Positions 22,740 to 34,291 of a DNA stretch of 41,622 nt are shown one piece after another; within the stretch, counting starts at the first letter, position 1; each line of letters opens with the position of its first letter. Position numbers and translations under genes: made by a program. Location: assembly GCA_015486615.1 (NCBI GenBank), contig WFRI01000017.1:1-41622 (forward strand), in the 5' to 3' direction. The DNA comes from Candidatus Omnitrophota bacterium. Lineage in GTDB: Bacteria > Omnitrophota > Gorgyraeia > Duberdicusellales > Duberdicusellaceae. Under the pieces are notes generated by a model that worked only from the letters and a program-made list of their open reading frames with translations, was not told where the DNA came from and did not search any database.

Positions 22740-24851
22740 CTACTTAAACAGGCTAAATTGCAGGACAAACCCGGCAAAAACTATAGAAACCATTGACATA
22801 AGTTTAATCAAGATATTAAGAGAAGGCCCTGAAGTATCTTTGAAAGGGTCGCCTACTGTATCTCCAACTACAGCGGCTTTATGGTTATCTGAACCTTTGC
22901 CGCCAAAATTGCCTTCTTCTATATACTTCTTAGCATTATCCCATGCTCCGCCGGCATTAGCCATCATAATTGCCAATACAAAACCCGCAGCCAAGGCCCC
23001 CACTAACAATCCCACCACAGACTTGATGCCAAACAATAAACCCATTAGAATCGGCATAATAAACGCAGATAAAGACGGAAGAAGCATTTCTTTCTGAGCA
23101 GCCTTAGTGGTTATTTTTACACAGCGGGAATAATCCGCTTTAGAACTGCCTTCCAGAATTCCTTTATCAGCCCTAAACTGCCGGCGCACTTCTTCTATAA
23201 TGGCCCCGGCGGCCCTGCCTACCGCGCTTAAACTGAATGAACAAAAAAGAAAAGGCATCATTGCTCCCACAAAAACGCCTATAATCATATTCGTATCAAG
23301 AAGCGTAAGATTTAAAGACAACTCTCTGCCCATTCGCAGGGCTTCTTCGAAAACATGGTTTTTGTAAGCAACAATCAAAGCCAAAGCAGTCAAAGCCGCC
23401 GAGCCAATAGCAAAACCCTTTCCTGTTGCTGCAGTAGTATTTCCTAAAGCGTCTAACTGGTCTGTTTTTTTGCGGACATCCGGAGGCAGGCCTGCCATTT
23501 CAGCATTTCCTCCGGCATTGTCAGCAACAGGGCCGTAAGCATCAGTAGCCAAAGTAATACCTAAAGTAGAAAGCATACCTACAGCAGAAATACCTACTCC
23601 ATAGAGCCCCATAGCAAAAGAATGAAAACCTCCGCTTAAAATAAAACTTCCCAGAATAGCCAAACAAACAACAATAACAGTGGCAAAAGGAGAAAACATA
23701 CCTAAAGCAATCCCTTCAATGATAACTGTAGCAGTGCCGGTTTTAGCCGCAGATGCTACTTTTCTGGTAGGCTTGTAATTAGAAGACGTAAAAAACTCAG
23801 TAAAAAAACCTATTATTACTCCGGCAATAAGTCCGGAAATAACCGAACCCCACACGCCTAAATATTTTTTTCCCAAGACAAAATAGACGACAAAAAAAGT
23901 CAAAGCAATTACAAACACTGATGAAGAATACACCCCTTTGCGCAAGGCCCTTAAAAGATTTTTCTGGGTTGCACCTTCTTTAGCCTTAATAAAAAAGAAC
24001 CCTGCAATAGAAGACACTAAACCGCAGGCAGCCACCAGCATAGGAACTATTACTCCTTTAAGACCCAAGCCTGCTACAGCAGCCAAAGCCATTGTAGCTA
24101 CAATAGAATCTACGTAAGACTCATATAAATCTGCGCCCATACCGGCAACATCGCCGACATTATCTCCTACCTGGTCAGCTATAACTGCAGGGTTACGCGG
24201 ATCATCTTCAGGTATGCCTGCCTCTAATTTACCAACCAAATCCGCACCTACATCTGCTGCCTTAGTATAAATACCGCCGCCTAAACGGGCAAATAAAGCC
24301 TGCAAAGAAGCACCCATTCCAAAACACAGCATAGTACTGGTAATGGCCTGGAACTTACCAATCCCTGCCGGTGTTGGATTATGAGTATACCACCAATTTA
24401 AAATCCAGTACCAAACAGACAAGTCTAAAAGCCCAAGCCCCACAACCATAAGACCCATTACCTGGCCGCTGGACATAGCAACTTTTAAACCTCTGTTCAA
24501 ACTAACCTGAGCAGCCTGGGCCGTGCGGCTGGAAGAATTAGTAGCAATATACATACCTATCCAGCCGCATAGAGCCGACCAGAAACCGCCGGTTAAAAAC
24601 GCAAAAGGCACAAACCAAACTAAAAAGCCCTTATAAACAAGAAACCAGAGAATAACAAATATCACCGCAAAGAATATGCCTACAACTTTATACTGCTGTT
24701 TCAAATAAGCCATTGCCCCTTCTTTAACAAATCCGGCAATCTCCTGCATCTTAGAATTGCCTGCCGGCTGCTTAAATATCCAAAACATAAAAGATATACT
24801 TACCAGAATGGCAGATACTGCCGCTATTGGAATAATAAAAAATAAGCCCAT
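22740..24851 (-). CDS. hppA: Membrane-bound ion-pumping pyrophosphatase (K+-dependent type)
   Basis: Couples PPi hydrolysis to Na+ and/or H+ export across the inner membrane, with about 16 membrane helices. Substrate-binding acidic motifs are DVGADLVGKLEAGIPEDDPRNPAVIADQVGDN, GMGADLYESYV, TDAYGPVADNAGGNAEMAGL and GDTVGDPFKDTSGPSLN. The diagnostic region reads GNTTAATGKGFAIGS. Ala at that position is characteristic of K+-dependent enzymes, where K+-independent ones have Lys. I moved the start to the ATG at 24851, behind a perfect AGGAGGTGATT; the track's GTG is two codons earlier. About 703 aa. Pumped ion not resolved. Confidence 0.96.
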   Translation of the reverse strand: MGLFFIIPIAAVSAILVSISFMFWIFKQPAGNSKMQEIAGFVKEGAMAYLKQQYKVVGIFFAVIFVILWFLVYKGFLVWFVPFAFLTGGFWSALCGWIGMYIATNSSSRTAQAAQVSLNRGLKVAMSSGQVMGLMVVGLGLLDLSVWYWILNWWYTHNPTPAGIGKFQAITSTMLCFGMGASLQALFARLGGGIYTKAADVGADLVGKLEAGIPEDDPRNPAVIADQVGDNVGDVAGMGADLYESYVDSIVATMALAAVAGLGLKGVIVPMLVAACGLVSSIAGFFFIKAKEGATQKNLLRALRKGVYSSSVFVIALTFFVVYFVLGKKYLGVWGSVISGLIAGVIIGFFTEFFTSSNYKPTRKVASAAKTGTATVIIEGIALGMFSPFATVIVVCLAILGSFILSGGFHSFAMGLYGVGISAVGMLSTLGITLATDAYGPVADNAGGNAEMAGLPPDVRKKTDQLDALGNTTAATGKGFAIGSAALTALALIVAYKNHVFEEALRMGRELSLNLTLLDTNMIIGVFVGAMMPFLFCSFSLSAVGRAAGAIIEEVRRQFRADKGILEGSSKADYSRCVKITTKAAQKEMLLPSLSAFIMPILMGLLFGIKSVVGLLVGALAAGFVLAIMMANAGGAWDNAKKYIEEGNFGGKGSDNHKAAVVGDTVGDPFKDTSGPSLNILIKLMSMVSIVFAGFVLQFSLFK

Positions 24852-24879
24852 AATCACCTCCTGTTTAATCTAAATCTCA

Positions 24880-24957
24880 AATAATAACCAATTAAACCAA
24901 CCTAAACTACAGCTCAGGATTTTACTCTCAATCTCAACCTAAACCTAATAATCTATA
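24880..24957 (+). repeat. Degenerate heptad tract between purA and hppA
   Basis: The 106-bp gap is low-complexity, with 7-bp spaced units such as AACCAAC CTAAACT, and AATCTCA ACCTAAA CCTAATA ATCTATA against the purA stop. It resembles the distal tail of the 31.4-kb repeat (CCTAAAC type) but has no core. The hppA Shine-Dalgarno lies at its other end. Confidence 0.5.
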
Positions 24958-27970
<3,013 letters not shown>

Positions 27971-28011
27971 ACCTTACCTCCCGTTAATAATCCTATAAAA
28001 ATTTATGTCTT

Positions 28012-29601
28012 TTACCCTAAGGCTATAGGCTTAATTAAAATAAAATCCTCGTCCGAAGATATTTTCTTAATAACTTTCTCCGGCAAAGACGAATCAATCG
28101 TAAGAATAGTAAACGCCTCTCTGCCTTTCTTGTGCCGGCCTAAACTAACATCTCCTATATTTATTTTATTCCTGCCCAAAATCCCGCCTAATTTTCCAAT
28201 CACTCCAGGCCTGTCTTTATTAATAATAAAAAGCATATTCCCTTCGGGATTGATTTCTAAATAAGTATTGTTAATCCGCACTATTCGTGGATGCTGGTTG
28301 GCAAATAAAGTGCCTTCTAAAACAAAACTTTGCTTACTGGTCTTAACCTCTAAAATAAGGGAACTGACATAATCGCTTTCTTCAGAAGATTTTACGCTCT
28401 CTACAGCAACTCCGCGGTCTTTTATTAAGGAAACTGCGTTAATAAAATTAACTTCTCCTTCCAAAACCGGCTTAAGCAGGCCTTTTACCACGGCTGAAGT
28501 AATAGGGCTTATATTATACCTGTTAATCTCTCCTTTATAAGTTACCAGGACACTGCTAATGCCGCCTCCTGCAACCTGGGCAACAAAAAGCCCCATCTTT
28601 TCAGCCAAATTAATATAAGGCGCAACAACCTTGTAAGTCTCCGGGTCCAAAGACGGAAAATTTATGGTATTTCTCAATCCTTTATCTAATAAAGCGTCCT
28701 TTACACAATGGGCTATTTCTATCGCAACATTAACCTGAGCCTCCTTAGTGGATGCGCCTAAATGAGGAGTAACCACAACATTAGGCAAGGAAAACAAAAG
28801 GCTGTTTTTATCCGGCGGCTCTTTCTCAAAAACATCCAAACCTGCTCCGGCTATTTTATTCTTAGCAAGCGCCTCTGCCAAATCTTTTTCGTTAACTATG
28901 CCGCCCCGGGCACAGTTAATTATCCGGCAGTTAGGTTTCATCAACCTAAGCGTCGAAGCATTTATCATATCTTTGGTTTCTTCATTCAAAGGAGTATGGA
29001 TAGTAATAAAGTCAGCGTTTTTTAATAAGTATTTTAAATCCCCCAAAAAAACGCCTAAGCCTTTGGCTGCTTCTTCGTTTATAAATGGGTCATAACAAAT
29101 AACTTTCATCCCAAAAGCCAAAGCCCTCTTCACCACTTCCCTGCCAATCCGTCCTAAACCTACTATACCCAAAGTCTTATTATAAAGTTCTGTCCCCTTA
29201 AACTTATTTCTTTCCCATTTACCTTCCCGTAAAGACTTGTCTGCCTGAGGAATATTGCGCGCTAAAGAAAGCATAAGTGCAAAAGCCTGCTCGCAGGCAG
29301 AAATAGTATTGCCGGAAGGTGCATTCATAACAACTACACCTCTAACAGTAGCCGCGGGAATATCCACATTATCCACGCCTACTCCTGCCCGGCCTATAAC
29401 TTTAAGTTTTTTCGCCTTGTTTATAATCTCTGCCGTTACTTTCGTCCTGCTGCGAATAATTAAAGCATCATACCTGCCGATTATAGAAAGAAGTTCACCG
29501 GCAGAAACTTCCGGTTTAAAATCAACCTGAAACCTTCTGTCGTTTCTAAAAATCTCTACGCCTTCCTGTGCTAATTTATCGCTTATAAGAATTTTATACA
29601 T
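28012..29601 (-). CDS. serA: D-3-phosphoglycerate dehydrogenase
   Basis: NAD-dependent oxidation of 3-phosphoglycerate to phosphohydroxypyruvate, the first step of serine synthesis. It has the N-terminal substrate half (ALIIRSRTKVTAEII, RAGVGVDNVD), the NAD Rossmann motif GIVGLGRIGREV, the Arg-Glu-His set (NCARGGIVNE, GLDVFEKEPP, TPHLGASTKEA), then the allosteric substrate-binding domain and a C-terminal ACT domain (MLFIINKDRPGVIGKLGGILG). The 529-aa length matches the long type, probably serine-feedback inhibited. CAGGAGGAAT precedes the ATG. It overlaps the end of the aminotransferase gene. Confidence 0.97.
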   Translation of the reverse strand: MYKILISDKLAQEGVEIFRNDRRFQVDFKPEVSAGELLSIIGRYDALIIRSRTKVTAEIINKAKKLKVIGRAGVGVDNVDIPAATVRGVVVMNAPSGNTISACEQAFALMLSLARNIPQADKSLREGKWERNKFKGTELYNKTLGIVGLGRIGREVVKRALAFGMKVICYDPFINEEAAKGLGVFLGDLKYLLKNADFITIHTPLNEETKDMINASTLRLMKPNCRIINCARGGIVNEKDLAEALAKNKIAGAGLDVFEKEPPDKNSLLFSLPNVVVTPHLGASTKEAQVNVAIEIAHCVKDALLDKGLRNTINFPSLDPETYKVVAPYINLAEKMGLFVAQVAGGGISSVLVTYKGEINRYNISPITSAVVKGLLKPVLEGEVNFINAVSLIKDRGVAVESVKSSEESDYVSSLILEVKTSKQSFVLEGTLFANQHPRIVRINNTYLEINPEGNMLFIINKDRPGVIGKLGGILGRNKINIGDVSLGRHKKGREAFTILTIDSSLPEKVIKKISSDEDFILIKPIALG

Positions 29602-30718
29602 AATATTCCTCCTGAAACTTCTTCAAAGCAGCACCCTGTTTAATTTTATAGCCTGTTTTCTTCAACGCTTCTTCTAACAAAAACAGCGCAGCGGCCACAT
29701 CCTGGGCATTTATATACCCCATATGGGCAATCCTTATTATTTTATCCGCCACTTTTCCCTGGCCCGCGGCAATGCTAAGCCCATATTCTTTACGTAGTTT
29801 AGCAACAACTGCTTTAGCCCCTTCCAAAGAAGCCGCAGTAACTGCAGAAGAAGGCGAAGAAGAGAAAACAGCAAGTCCCATCTCTTCCAAAGACAGCCTC
29901 AATGCCCGGGCTATGCGGGAAAATTCTTTCCAGCGGACTTCAATGCTTTCCTGTTTTATTAAGTCCAGAGATTCTTTCAAAGCCGTAATTAAACTCACAG
30001 CCGGAGTATAAGGCGTATCATTTTTCTCATAAGACTTCAAAGATTTCTGAACATCAAAGTAATATTTAGGAAGAGACGCTTTTGCCGCCAAAGATAAGGC
30101 TTTCTTGCTTACAGACATAAACGCCAGCCCCGGGGGAAGCATAAATCCTTTTTGTGAACCGGAGACAACTACATCTACGCCCCATTCATCAGTCCTCAGC
30201 ACATCTGACCCTAAACCGCTTATAGCATCTACCACCAATATGGCCGGATAATTCGAAACAATACCGGCAATCCCTTCTATATCATAAACCGTAGCAGTAG
30301 AAGTTTCGCAAAGAGTAGTATAAACCGCTTTTATATCTTTGTTTTTGTCTAATATTTCTTTAATATCTTCCAAATCGGGAGATTTGCCCCATTCTACTTC
30401 TAAAACCGAAACATCCAAATTGTAAGCCCTGCAAATCTCGGCCCACCTCTCGCCGAATTTTCCCCCGGAAACAGCCAAAACTTTATCCTGCAGGCAGAGA
30501 AAATTGCTTACTGCAGCCTCCATTGCTCCAGTCCCGGAACTGGCAAAAGTAAGCACCGGGTTTTCAGTCTGAAATATATACTTGAGCCCGGAATTTACTT
30601 CCTTAAGAATATTCCTAAATTCGTCTGTCCGGTGATGGATGATATCTCTGCCTAAAGCCATTTTTACCTGCGGGGCCAAAGGTGAAGGTCCTGGTGTCAT
30701 TAAATAAGGATGTTTCAT
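29594..30718 (-). CDS. Class V PLP aminotransferase (serine/alanine-glyoxylate or phosphoserine type)
   Basis: 374 aa, PLP-dependent. The N-terminus MTPGPSPLAPQVKMALGRDIIHHR and FASSGTGAMEAAVSN fit the alanine-glyoxylate/serine-pyruvate branch. VDAISGLGSD carries the PLP Asp, and the Schiff-base Lys is in VVSGSQKGFMLPPG. It is directly followed by and overlaps serA. From that context it probably transaminates phosphohydroxypyruvate to phosphoserine in place of classical SerC. This inference is from neighbourhood, because family sequence alone does not settle substrate. GGAGGAAG precedes the ATG. Confidence 0.88.
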   Translation of the reverse strand: MKHPYLMTPGPSPLAPQVKMALGRDIIHHRTDEFRNILKEVNSGLKYIFQTENPVLTFASSGTGAMEAAVSNFLCLQDKVLAVSGGKFGERWAEICRAYNLDVSVLEVEWGKSPDLEDIKEILDKNKDIKAVYTTLCETSTATVYDIEGIAGIVSNYPAILVVDAISGLGSDVLRTDEWGVDVVVSGSQKGFMLPPGLAFMSVSKKALSLAAKASLPKYYFDVQKSLKSYEKNDTPYTPAVSLITALKESLDLIKQESIEVRWKEFSRIARALRLSLEEMGLAVFSSSPSSAVTAASLEGAKAVVAKLRKEYGLSIAAGQGKVADKIIRIAHMGYINAQDVAAALFLLEEALKKTGYKIKQGAALKKFQEEYYV

Positions 30719-30750
30719 TGCAAACTTCCTCCTCTAATATGTTATTTTGT

Positions 30751-31335
30751 TTATTTTATTACCTCGTCAACAAGCCCGTATTTTAAAGCTTCCTCAGCAC
30801 TCATAAAAAAATCCCGGTCAGTATCTCTGCCGATTTCCGCTATGCTCCGGCCGGTATGAAAAGCCAGAAGTTCATTCATTTTCTTGCGCATTTTAAGTAT
30901 TTCTTTCGTTTGGATAGAAATATCTTCTGCTGTACCCTGGACACCTCCCCACGGCTGATGAATCATTACCCGGGAATTAGGCAAAGCATATCTTTTCCCT
31001 TTTTTGCCGGCAGCCAAAAGCAAAGCGCCTAAACTGGCTGCCTGGCCTATACAGTAAGTAGCCACATCCGGCTTTACAAACTGCATTGTATCGTATATAG
31101 CCATGCCCGCTGTTATAACTCCGCCGGGAGTATTAATATAAACATTAATATCCTTTTGCGGACTTTCCATCTGCAAAAACAAAAACTGGGCAATTACTAA
31201 ATTAGCCACATTGTCGTCAACTGAGGTACCAATAAATATTATTCTGTCCTTAAGCAGGCGGGAATAAATATCATAGGCTCTTTCTGCCCGGCCAGTCTGC
31301 TCAATAACCATAGGAACATACATTTGGTTTTCCAT
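30751..31335 (-). CDS. clpP: ATP-dependent Clp protease proteolytic subunit
   Basis: Serine protease subunit of the ClpXP/ClpAP barrel. Catalytic Ser is in [15 protein letters not shown], His in [13 protein letters not shown], and Asp in [35 protein letters not shown] is also typical. I chose the ATG at 31335 ([13 protein letters not shown]), which has GAGGAGGTTGATT before it, over the track's longer start. That gives 194 aa, the family norm. It follows tig as usual, but after a 164-bp repeat-bearing gap. clpX does not follow; an aminotransferase does. Confidence 0.96.
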   Translation of the reverse strand: MENQMYVPMVIEQTGRAERAYDIYSRLLKDRIIFIGTSVDDNVANLVIAQFLFLQMESPQKDINVYINTPGGVITAGMAIYDTMQFVKPDVATYCIGQAASLGALLLAAGKKGKRYALPNSRVMIHQPWGGVQGTAEDISIQTKEILKMRKKMNELLAFHTGRSIAEIGRDTDRDFFMSAEEALKYGLVDEVIK

Positions 31336-31375
31336 AATCAACCTCCTCTGCGCCACTTAATTAATAATAACCAAG

Positions 31376-31499
31376 AACCAATCCCGGCATTGCCTTGCGT
31401 TGAGCCGGACCCTGTGCCGCTCTTGCTCGAATGTCCAAGGTCCAGCGTCGAACCAACTTCAACCAATCTAAACCTAAATCTTAACCTTAACCTAACAAT
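31376..31499 (+). repeat. Composite repeat copy 3 (62-bp core + heptads) between tig and clpP
   Basis: The core lies at 31376-31437 (AACCAATCCCGGCATTGCCT.., containing CCGGC...GCCGG). The heptads AATGTCC AAGGTCC AGCGTCG grade into AACCAAC, AATCTAA ACCTAAA and CTTAACC TAACAAT, up to the tig stop codon. It is the best match to copy 2. The tail links the AACGTCC-type and CCTAAAC-type heptads in one array, so they are probably one family. Confidence 0.85.
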
Positions 31500-32390
31500 C
31501 TATCTTGCATTAGCAAAGATAAAGCCTAAAACCTTTTCAAACAAATCTTCTGCTTCATCCTTCCAAAAACCTTCCTGTCGGGCTATCTGCTCCATAATAT
31601 AATACAACTTTACCTGTTCGACAGCAGCCGGCTCCATCTTCTTTTCTATTTCCTCTTTATATTTGTCAATATCCTCTTTTTTTACTCCTTTCTCCTGCAG
31701 GCTCATAATTTGTTTCTGGACCAAATTCTTTTTCTGCTGTTCTACTACTGAAGCAGGAGCCTCAATTTTCACATTTGCCAAAAGGTGTTTCATTACCTTA
31801 TTCTCTATATCCCTGCGTCTTTGCAAAAATTTGTTAATCCAAATCTCCCTCTCAATACCAGACTTGTATTCATTTATATCCCTGTATCCCAGCCATTTAG
31901 CCAAAAAATCCCCTGACACTTCCTCCTTCTTAGTCAATTTCTTTAAGTTGTCTTCAAAAGATTTCTGAACTTTATCAATTTCCCCGGAATCAATTTTAAT
32001 ATCTTTCCGTTCTAATTTTATGCCCTTATAAACTCTCTCGGGAATATTCAACCGGGGCTTTACATCAACAACTGCCGTAAACTTAAGGATATTATTGTCA
32101 AAAGAAACGTTATCAATATCCGGCAGATTTACAGGAATAATATTATTAGCATCAGCCGCCTGCCGGAAAAATTCCGGAATTGCCTTTCTTATAATCTCTT
32201 CTTTTATATGCCGGCTGTAATGTTTCTCTAATAAATCCGCAGGGACTTTACCCGGTCTAAAACCCGGCACCTTAGCTGTTTGGTTCAACTGAGAGAGGAC
32301 ATCATCCCTAATTTCCCTCAGAGAATCCGAAGAAATTTCTATATCTAATTGTTTTCTGGTTGCACTGAGACTTTTTAAAGTATTCTTCAT
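31500..32390 (-). CDS. tig: Trigger factor lacking the PPIase domain
   Basis: Ribosome-bound chaperone at the nascent-chain exit. The N-terminal ribosome-binding signature is VPGFRPGKVPADLLEKHY. The C-terminal chaperone arms are present (EIWINKFLQRRRDIENKVMKHLLANVKIEAPASVVEQQ). It is 296 aa against about 430 aa in most bacteria. The FKBP-type PPIase domain that normally sits between N- and C-domains is absent; GIKLERKDIKIDSGEIDKV runs straight into the arm region. GGAGGGAAA precedes the ATG. It lies upstream of clpP, the usual position for tig, so it is an orthologue rather than a fragment. Confidence 0.92.
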   Translation of the reverse strand: MKNTLKSLSATRKQLDIEISSDSLREIRDDVLSQLNQTAKVPGFRPGKVPADLLEKHYSRHIKEEIIRKAIPEFFRQAADANNIIPVNLPDIDNVSFDNNILKFTAVVDVKPRLNIPERVYKGIKLERKDIKIDSGEIDKVQKSFEDNLKKLTKKEEVSGDFLAKWLGYRDINEYKSGIEREIWINKFLQRRRDIENKVMKHLLANVKIEAPASVVEQQKKNLVQKQIMSLQEKGVKKEDIDKYKEEIEKKMEPAAVEQVKLYYIMEQIARQEGFWKDEAEDLFEKVLGFIFANAR

Positions 32391-32528
32391 TTTCCCTCCT
32401 GGTATAATTTTTAGATATAATTTTATTATATGTGATTACACTGATTTGAAAACTGATTACACCGATTAATTTACAATCTGTGCAATCTACATCTAATCTG
32501 TGAAATCATTTTTTGTGTAATCATGCTT
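32391..32528. repeat. AT-rich short-repeat tract between lptB and tig
   Basis: The 138-bp gap is made of variants of GATTACACTGATT and AATCTGTG-AATC (for example CTGATTACACCGATTA, ACAATCTGTGCAATC, CTAATCTGTGAAATC). The period is near 10-12 bp rather than 7, so this is a different family from the AACGTCC heptads. The tig Shine-Dalgarno lies at its right end. Confidence 0.55.
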
Positions 32529-33251
32529 TTACATCCGGAAGTTATGGCCTAAATAAATCTGCCTTGCCTTGGGAGACTGAATTAATTCCTGAGAATTTCC
32601 GGATATTAAAACCCGGCCCTCGGCAATCAAATAGGCACGGTCAGTAATAGATAACGTTTCCCGGACATTATGGTCAGTAATCAATATTCCTATACCTTTC
32701 TGTTTCAATCCTTTAATGATTTCCTGAGCCTCACTCACCACAATCGGGTCTATGCCGGAAAAAGGCTCATCTAAAAGAATAAATGAAGGATTGCGGACTA
32801 AAGCCCGGGTAATCTCCAGCCTCCTTTTTTCTCCTCCGGAAAGTGTATAAGCCTTACTCTTTCTCAACTTGTCAATTTTTAATTCCTGCAGCAAGCTGTC
32901 AAGCCGCTGCCGGCGTTCCCTTGGCGGCAAAGGCAGAGTTTCCAATACAGCCATTATATTTTCCTCAACTGTAAGCCGGGTAAAAACTGACGGCTCCTGT
33001 GACAAATATCCAATCCCAAACCTGCTGCGAATATGGATAGGAAAATGAGTAATGTTCTGGTTATCAAAATATACCCGGCCCTCATCCGGAGGGATAATCC
33101 CTACTATCATATAAAAAGAAGTGGTCTTGCCGGCACCGTTCGGACCCAATAAGCCTACAATCTCGCCCCGGCGGACAAACAAAGAAAGCCTGTCCACAAC
33201 TCTTTTGGAATTATAAACCTTTACTAAACTCTTAACTTCTAAAAGTCTCAC
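32529..33251 (-). CDS. lptB: LPS export ABC transporter ATPase LptB
   Basis: Cytoplasmic ATPase that powers LPS extraction by LptB2FG. Walker A is GLLGPNGAGKTTSFYM, Q-loop GIGYLSQEPSVFTRLTVEENI, signature YTLSGGEKRRLEITRAL, Walker B FILLDEPFSGIDPIVV, H-loop ILITDHNVRETLSI. VSEAQEIIKGLK and RQIYLGHNFRM at the end are LptB-specific. 240 aa. It uses a GTG start with AGAGGTGTTTA upstream. It follows the LptC/LptA-like gene by 18 bp. lptF and lptG are not in the window. Confidence 0.96.
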   Translation of the reverse strand: MRLLEVKSLVKVYNSKRVVDRLSLFVRRGEIVGLLGPNGAGKTTSFYMIVGIIPPDEGRVYFDNQNITHFPIHIRSRFGIGYLSQEPSVFTRLTVEENIMAVLETLPLPPRERRQRLDSLLQELKIDKLRKSKAYTLSGGEKRRLEITRALVRNPSFILLDEPFSGIDPIVVSEAQEIIKGLKQKGIGILITDHNVRETLSITDRAYLIAEGRVLISGNSQELIQSPKARQIYLGHNFRM

Positions 33252-33269
33252 TAAACACCTCTATGTCAA

Positions 33270-33986
33270 CTAATTATTCCCCGGAAAAAGTATAAGACGG
33301 GGGGTTCCTTCCAAAATAATCTTCTTAGTTGTTTGAATATAAGTAGCCTTCTGAGAATAAGATGTATTTTTCCCTTTAATAATTCTGACATTGCCCTCGG
33401 CCACCATCTTTTCTATTGTTTTGCCTTGAGCATCAAAAAACAGTCTGGCTTTGTCTGAATAAAGCACCATATCATTACTGCTTATTTTAACATTGTTGTG
33501 AAAAACCGCCTGAGATTTATTGTAATCTATTTCCAACGGCCCGTCGCAGGTAACAAAAATAAAACCTGAGTCTTTCTGAGGGATTTTAACTGTAACATTT
33601 TTTTTCAATACTGTCTGTCTGGAAGAAGTGTCCACTTCCATACCTTTAGCCTTGGCATTAAAAATACCCTGCTTTGTCAAAACAACCTTATCATTTGTTT
33701 TCACCTTGCCTGAAGCCTTATTCCAATTCAATACATCGGTTTTCAAAGACAAGCCTTCCGGCGTAACTATGTTAACTTTATTTTGCAACTTAACTTTGTC
33801 CTTGCTTTCAAAGAACATTTTATCAGCCTTAAATTTTACATCGCCGGATTTCTCCTTGATTACGCCCTCTATATGATCGCCCTCTGTATTTTTATAATCC
33901 TGTACAGAAAACCCCTGCATAGGCAAAAGAAGTACTGCTGCCGTACTCAATGCCGCCTTGACAAAAAAGAACTTCACACTATTCAT
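33270..33986 (-). CDS. LptC/LptA-like LPS transport protein (two OstA-type beta-jellyroll segments)
   Basis: 238 aa with an N-terminal signal or anchor (AALSTAAVLLLPMQGFSVQ). Two jellyroll-like segments follow. Residues about 45-130 (VKLQNKVNIVTPEGLSLKTDVLNWNKASGKVKTNDKVVLTKQGI) have the LptC-like pattern. Residues about 150-235 (GPLEIDYNKSQAVFHNNVKI ... MVAEGNVRIIKGKNTSYSQKATY) have the LptA/OstA pattern. It may act as both LptC and LptA in the periplasmic bridge that carries LPS to the outer membrane. It heads the lptB unit and has its own promoter. The C-terminus lacks a second membrane anchor. Confidence 0.8.
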   Translation of the reverse strand: MNSVKFFFVKAALSTAAVLLLPMQGFSVQDYKNTEGDHIEGVIKEKSGDVKFKADKMFFESKDKVKLQNKVNIVTPEGLSLKTDVLNWNKASGKVKTNDKVVLTKQGIFNAKAKGMEVDTSSRQTVLKKNVTVKIPQKDSGFIFVTCDGPLEIDYNKSQAVFHNNVKISSNDMVLYSDKARLFFDAQGKTIEKMVAEGNVRIIKGKNTSYSQKATYIQTTKKIILEGTPRLILFPGNN

Positions 33987-34007
33987 TTCTGTAAAATTGA
34001 ATAATAT

Positions 34008-34035
34008 ATGTTAAATCTCCTAAAACATTTGTCAA
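34008..34035 (-). promoter_or_regulatory. Promoter of the LptC/A-like and lptB unit
   Basis: On the minus strand: -35 TTGACA (perfect), a 16-bp spacer, -10 TAACAT. The predicted start near 34001 leaves a leader of about 15 bases with no clear Shine-Dalgarno before the ATG at 33986. The -10 is imperfect, and nearby TATATT could serve with a poorer spacer. Confidence 0.5.
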
Positions 34036-34134
34036 GCAGATTAGAGGCTAATTACACCCCCTGCTTTTACCTCATTTTTAGATTATTATATCTTAAACCA
34101 GCAGGTTGAAAAGTATTTATCTAAATATTTTATC

Positions 34135-34163
34135 TTGTTATCACCGCCTAAATCTGCTAAAAT
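34135..34163 (+). promoter_or_regulatory. Promoter of the tRNA-Thr / MFS / rnf unit
   Basis: -35 TTGTTA, a 17-bp spacer, -10 TAAAAT. The predicted start near 34170 gives a precursor leader of about 37 bases before the tRNA. It is the only good promoter match I see upstream of this plus-strand run, and is about 100 bp from the divergent lpt promoter. Confidence 0.55.
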
Positions 34164-34206
34164 CCCTTTTGGCTGCCTATTAATGACGAAGAGCGGATAA
34201 TAACAA

Positions 34207-34279
34207 GCCGGCGTAGCTCAGTTGGCAGAGCAGGGCATTCGTAATGCCCGGGCCGGAGGTTCGACTCCTCTCGCCGGCT
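34207..34279 (+). tRNA. tRNA-Thr (anticodon CGT)
   Basis: 73-base cloverleaf: acceptor GCCGGCG/CGCCGGC, D arm GCTC..GAGC, anticodon stem GGGCA/TGCCC with loop TTCGTAA (anticodon CGT, reads ACG), a 5-base variable loop, and T arm GGAGG-TTCGACT-CCTCT. The discriminator is T and no CCA is encoded. G1-C72 and C2-G71 match known threonine identity pairs. It is followed after only 12 bases by the MFS start codon, so the mRNA 5' end is probably formed by tRNA 3' processing. Confidence 0.95.
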
Positions 34280-34291
34280 CAAAATATTTCT

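Noticed and set aside
31460-31499. Telomere-like TTAGGTTAAGG on the minus strand
   Set aside because: It is a degenerate bacterial heptad tail that grades into the AACGTCC type. The period is irregular and the context is internal to an operon.
34189-34203. GAGCGGATAATAACA resembles a lac operator half-site
   Set aside because: Short chance match in an unrelated organism; there is no second half-site and no lacI-type gene.
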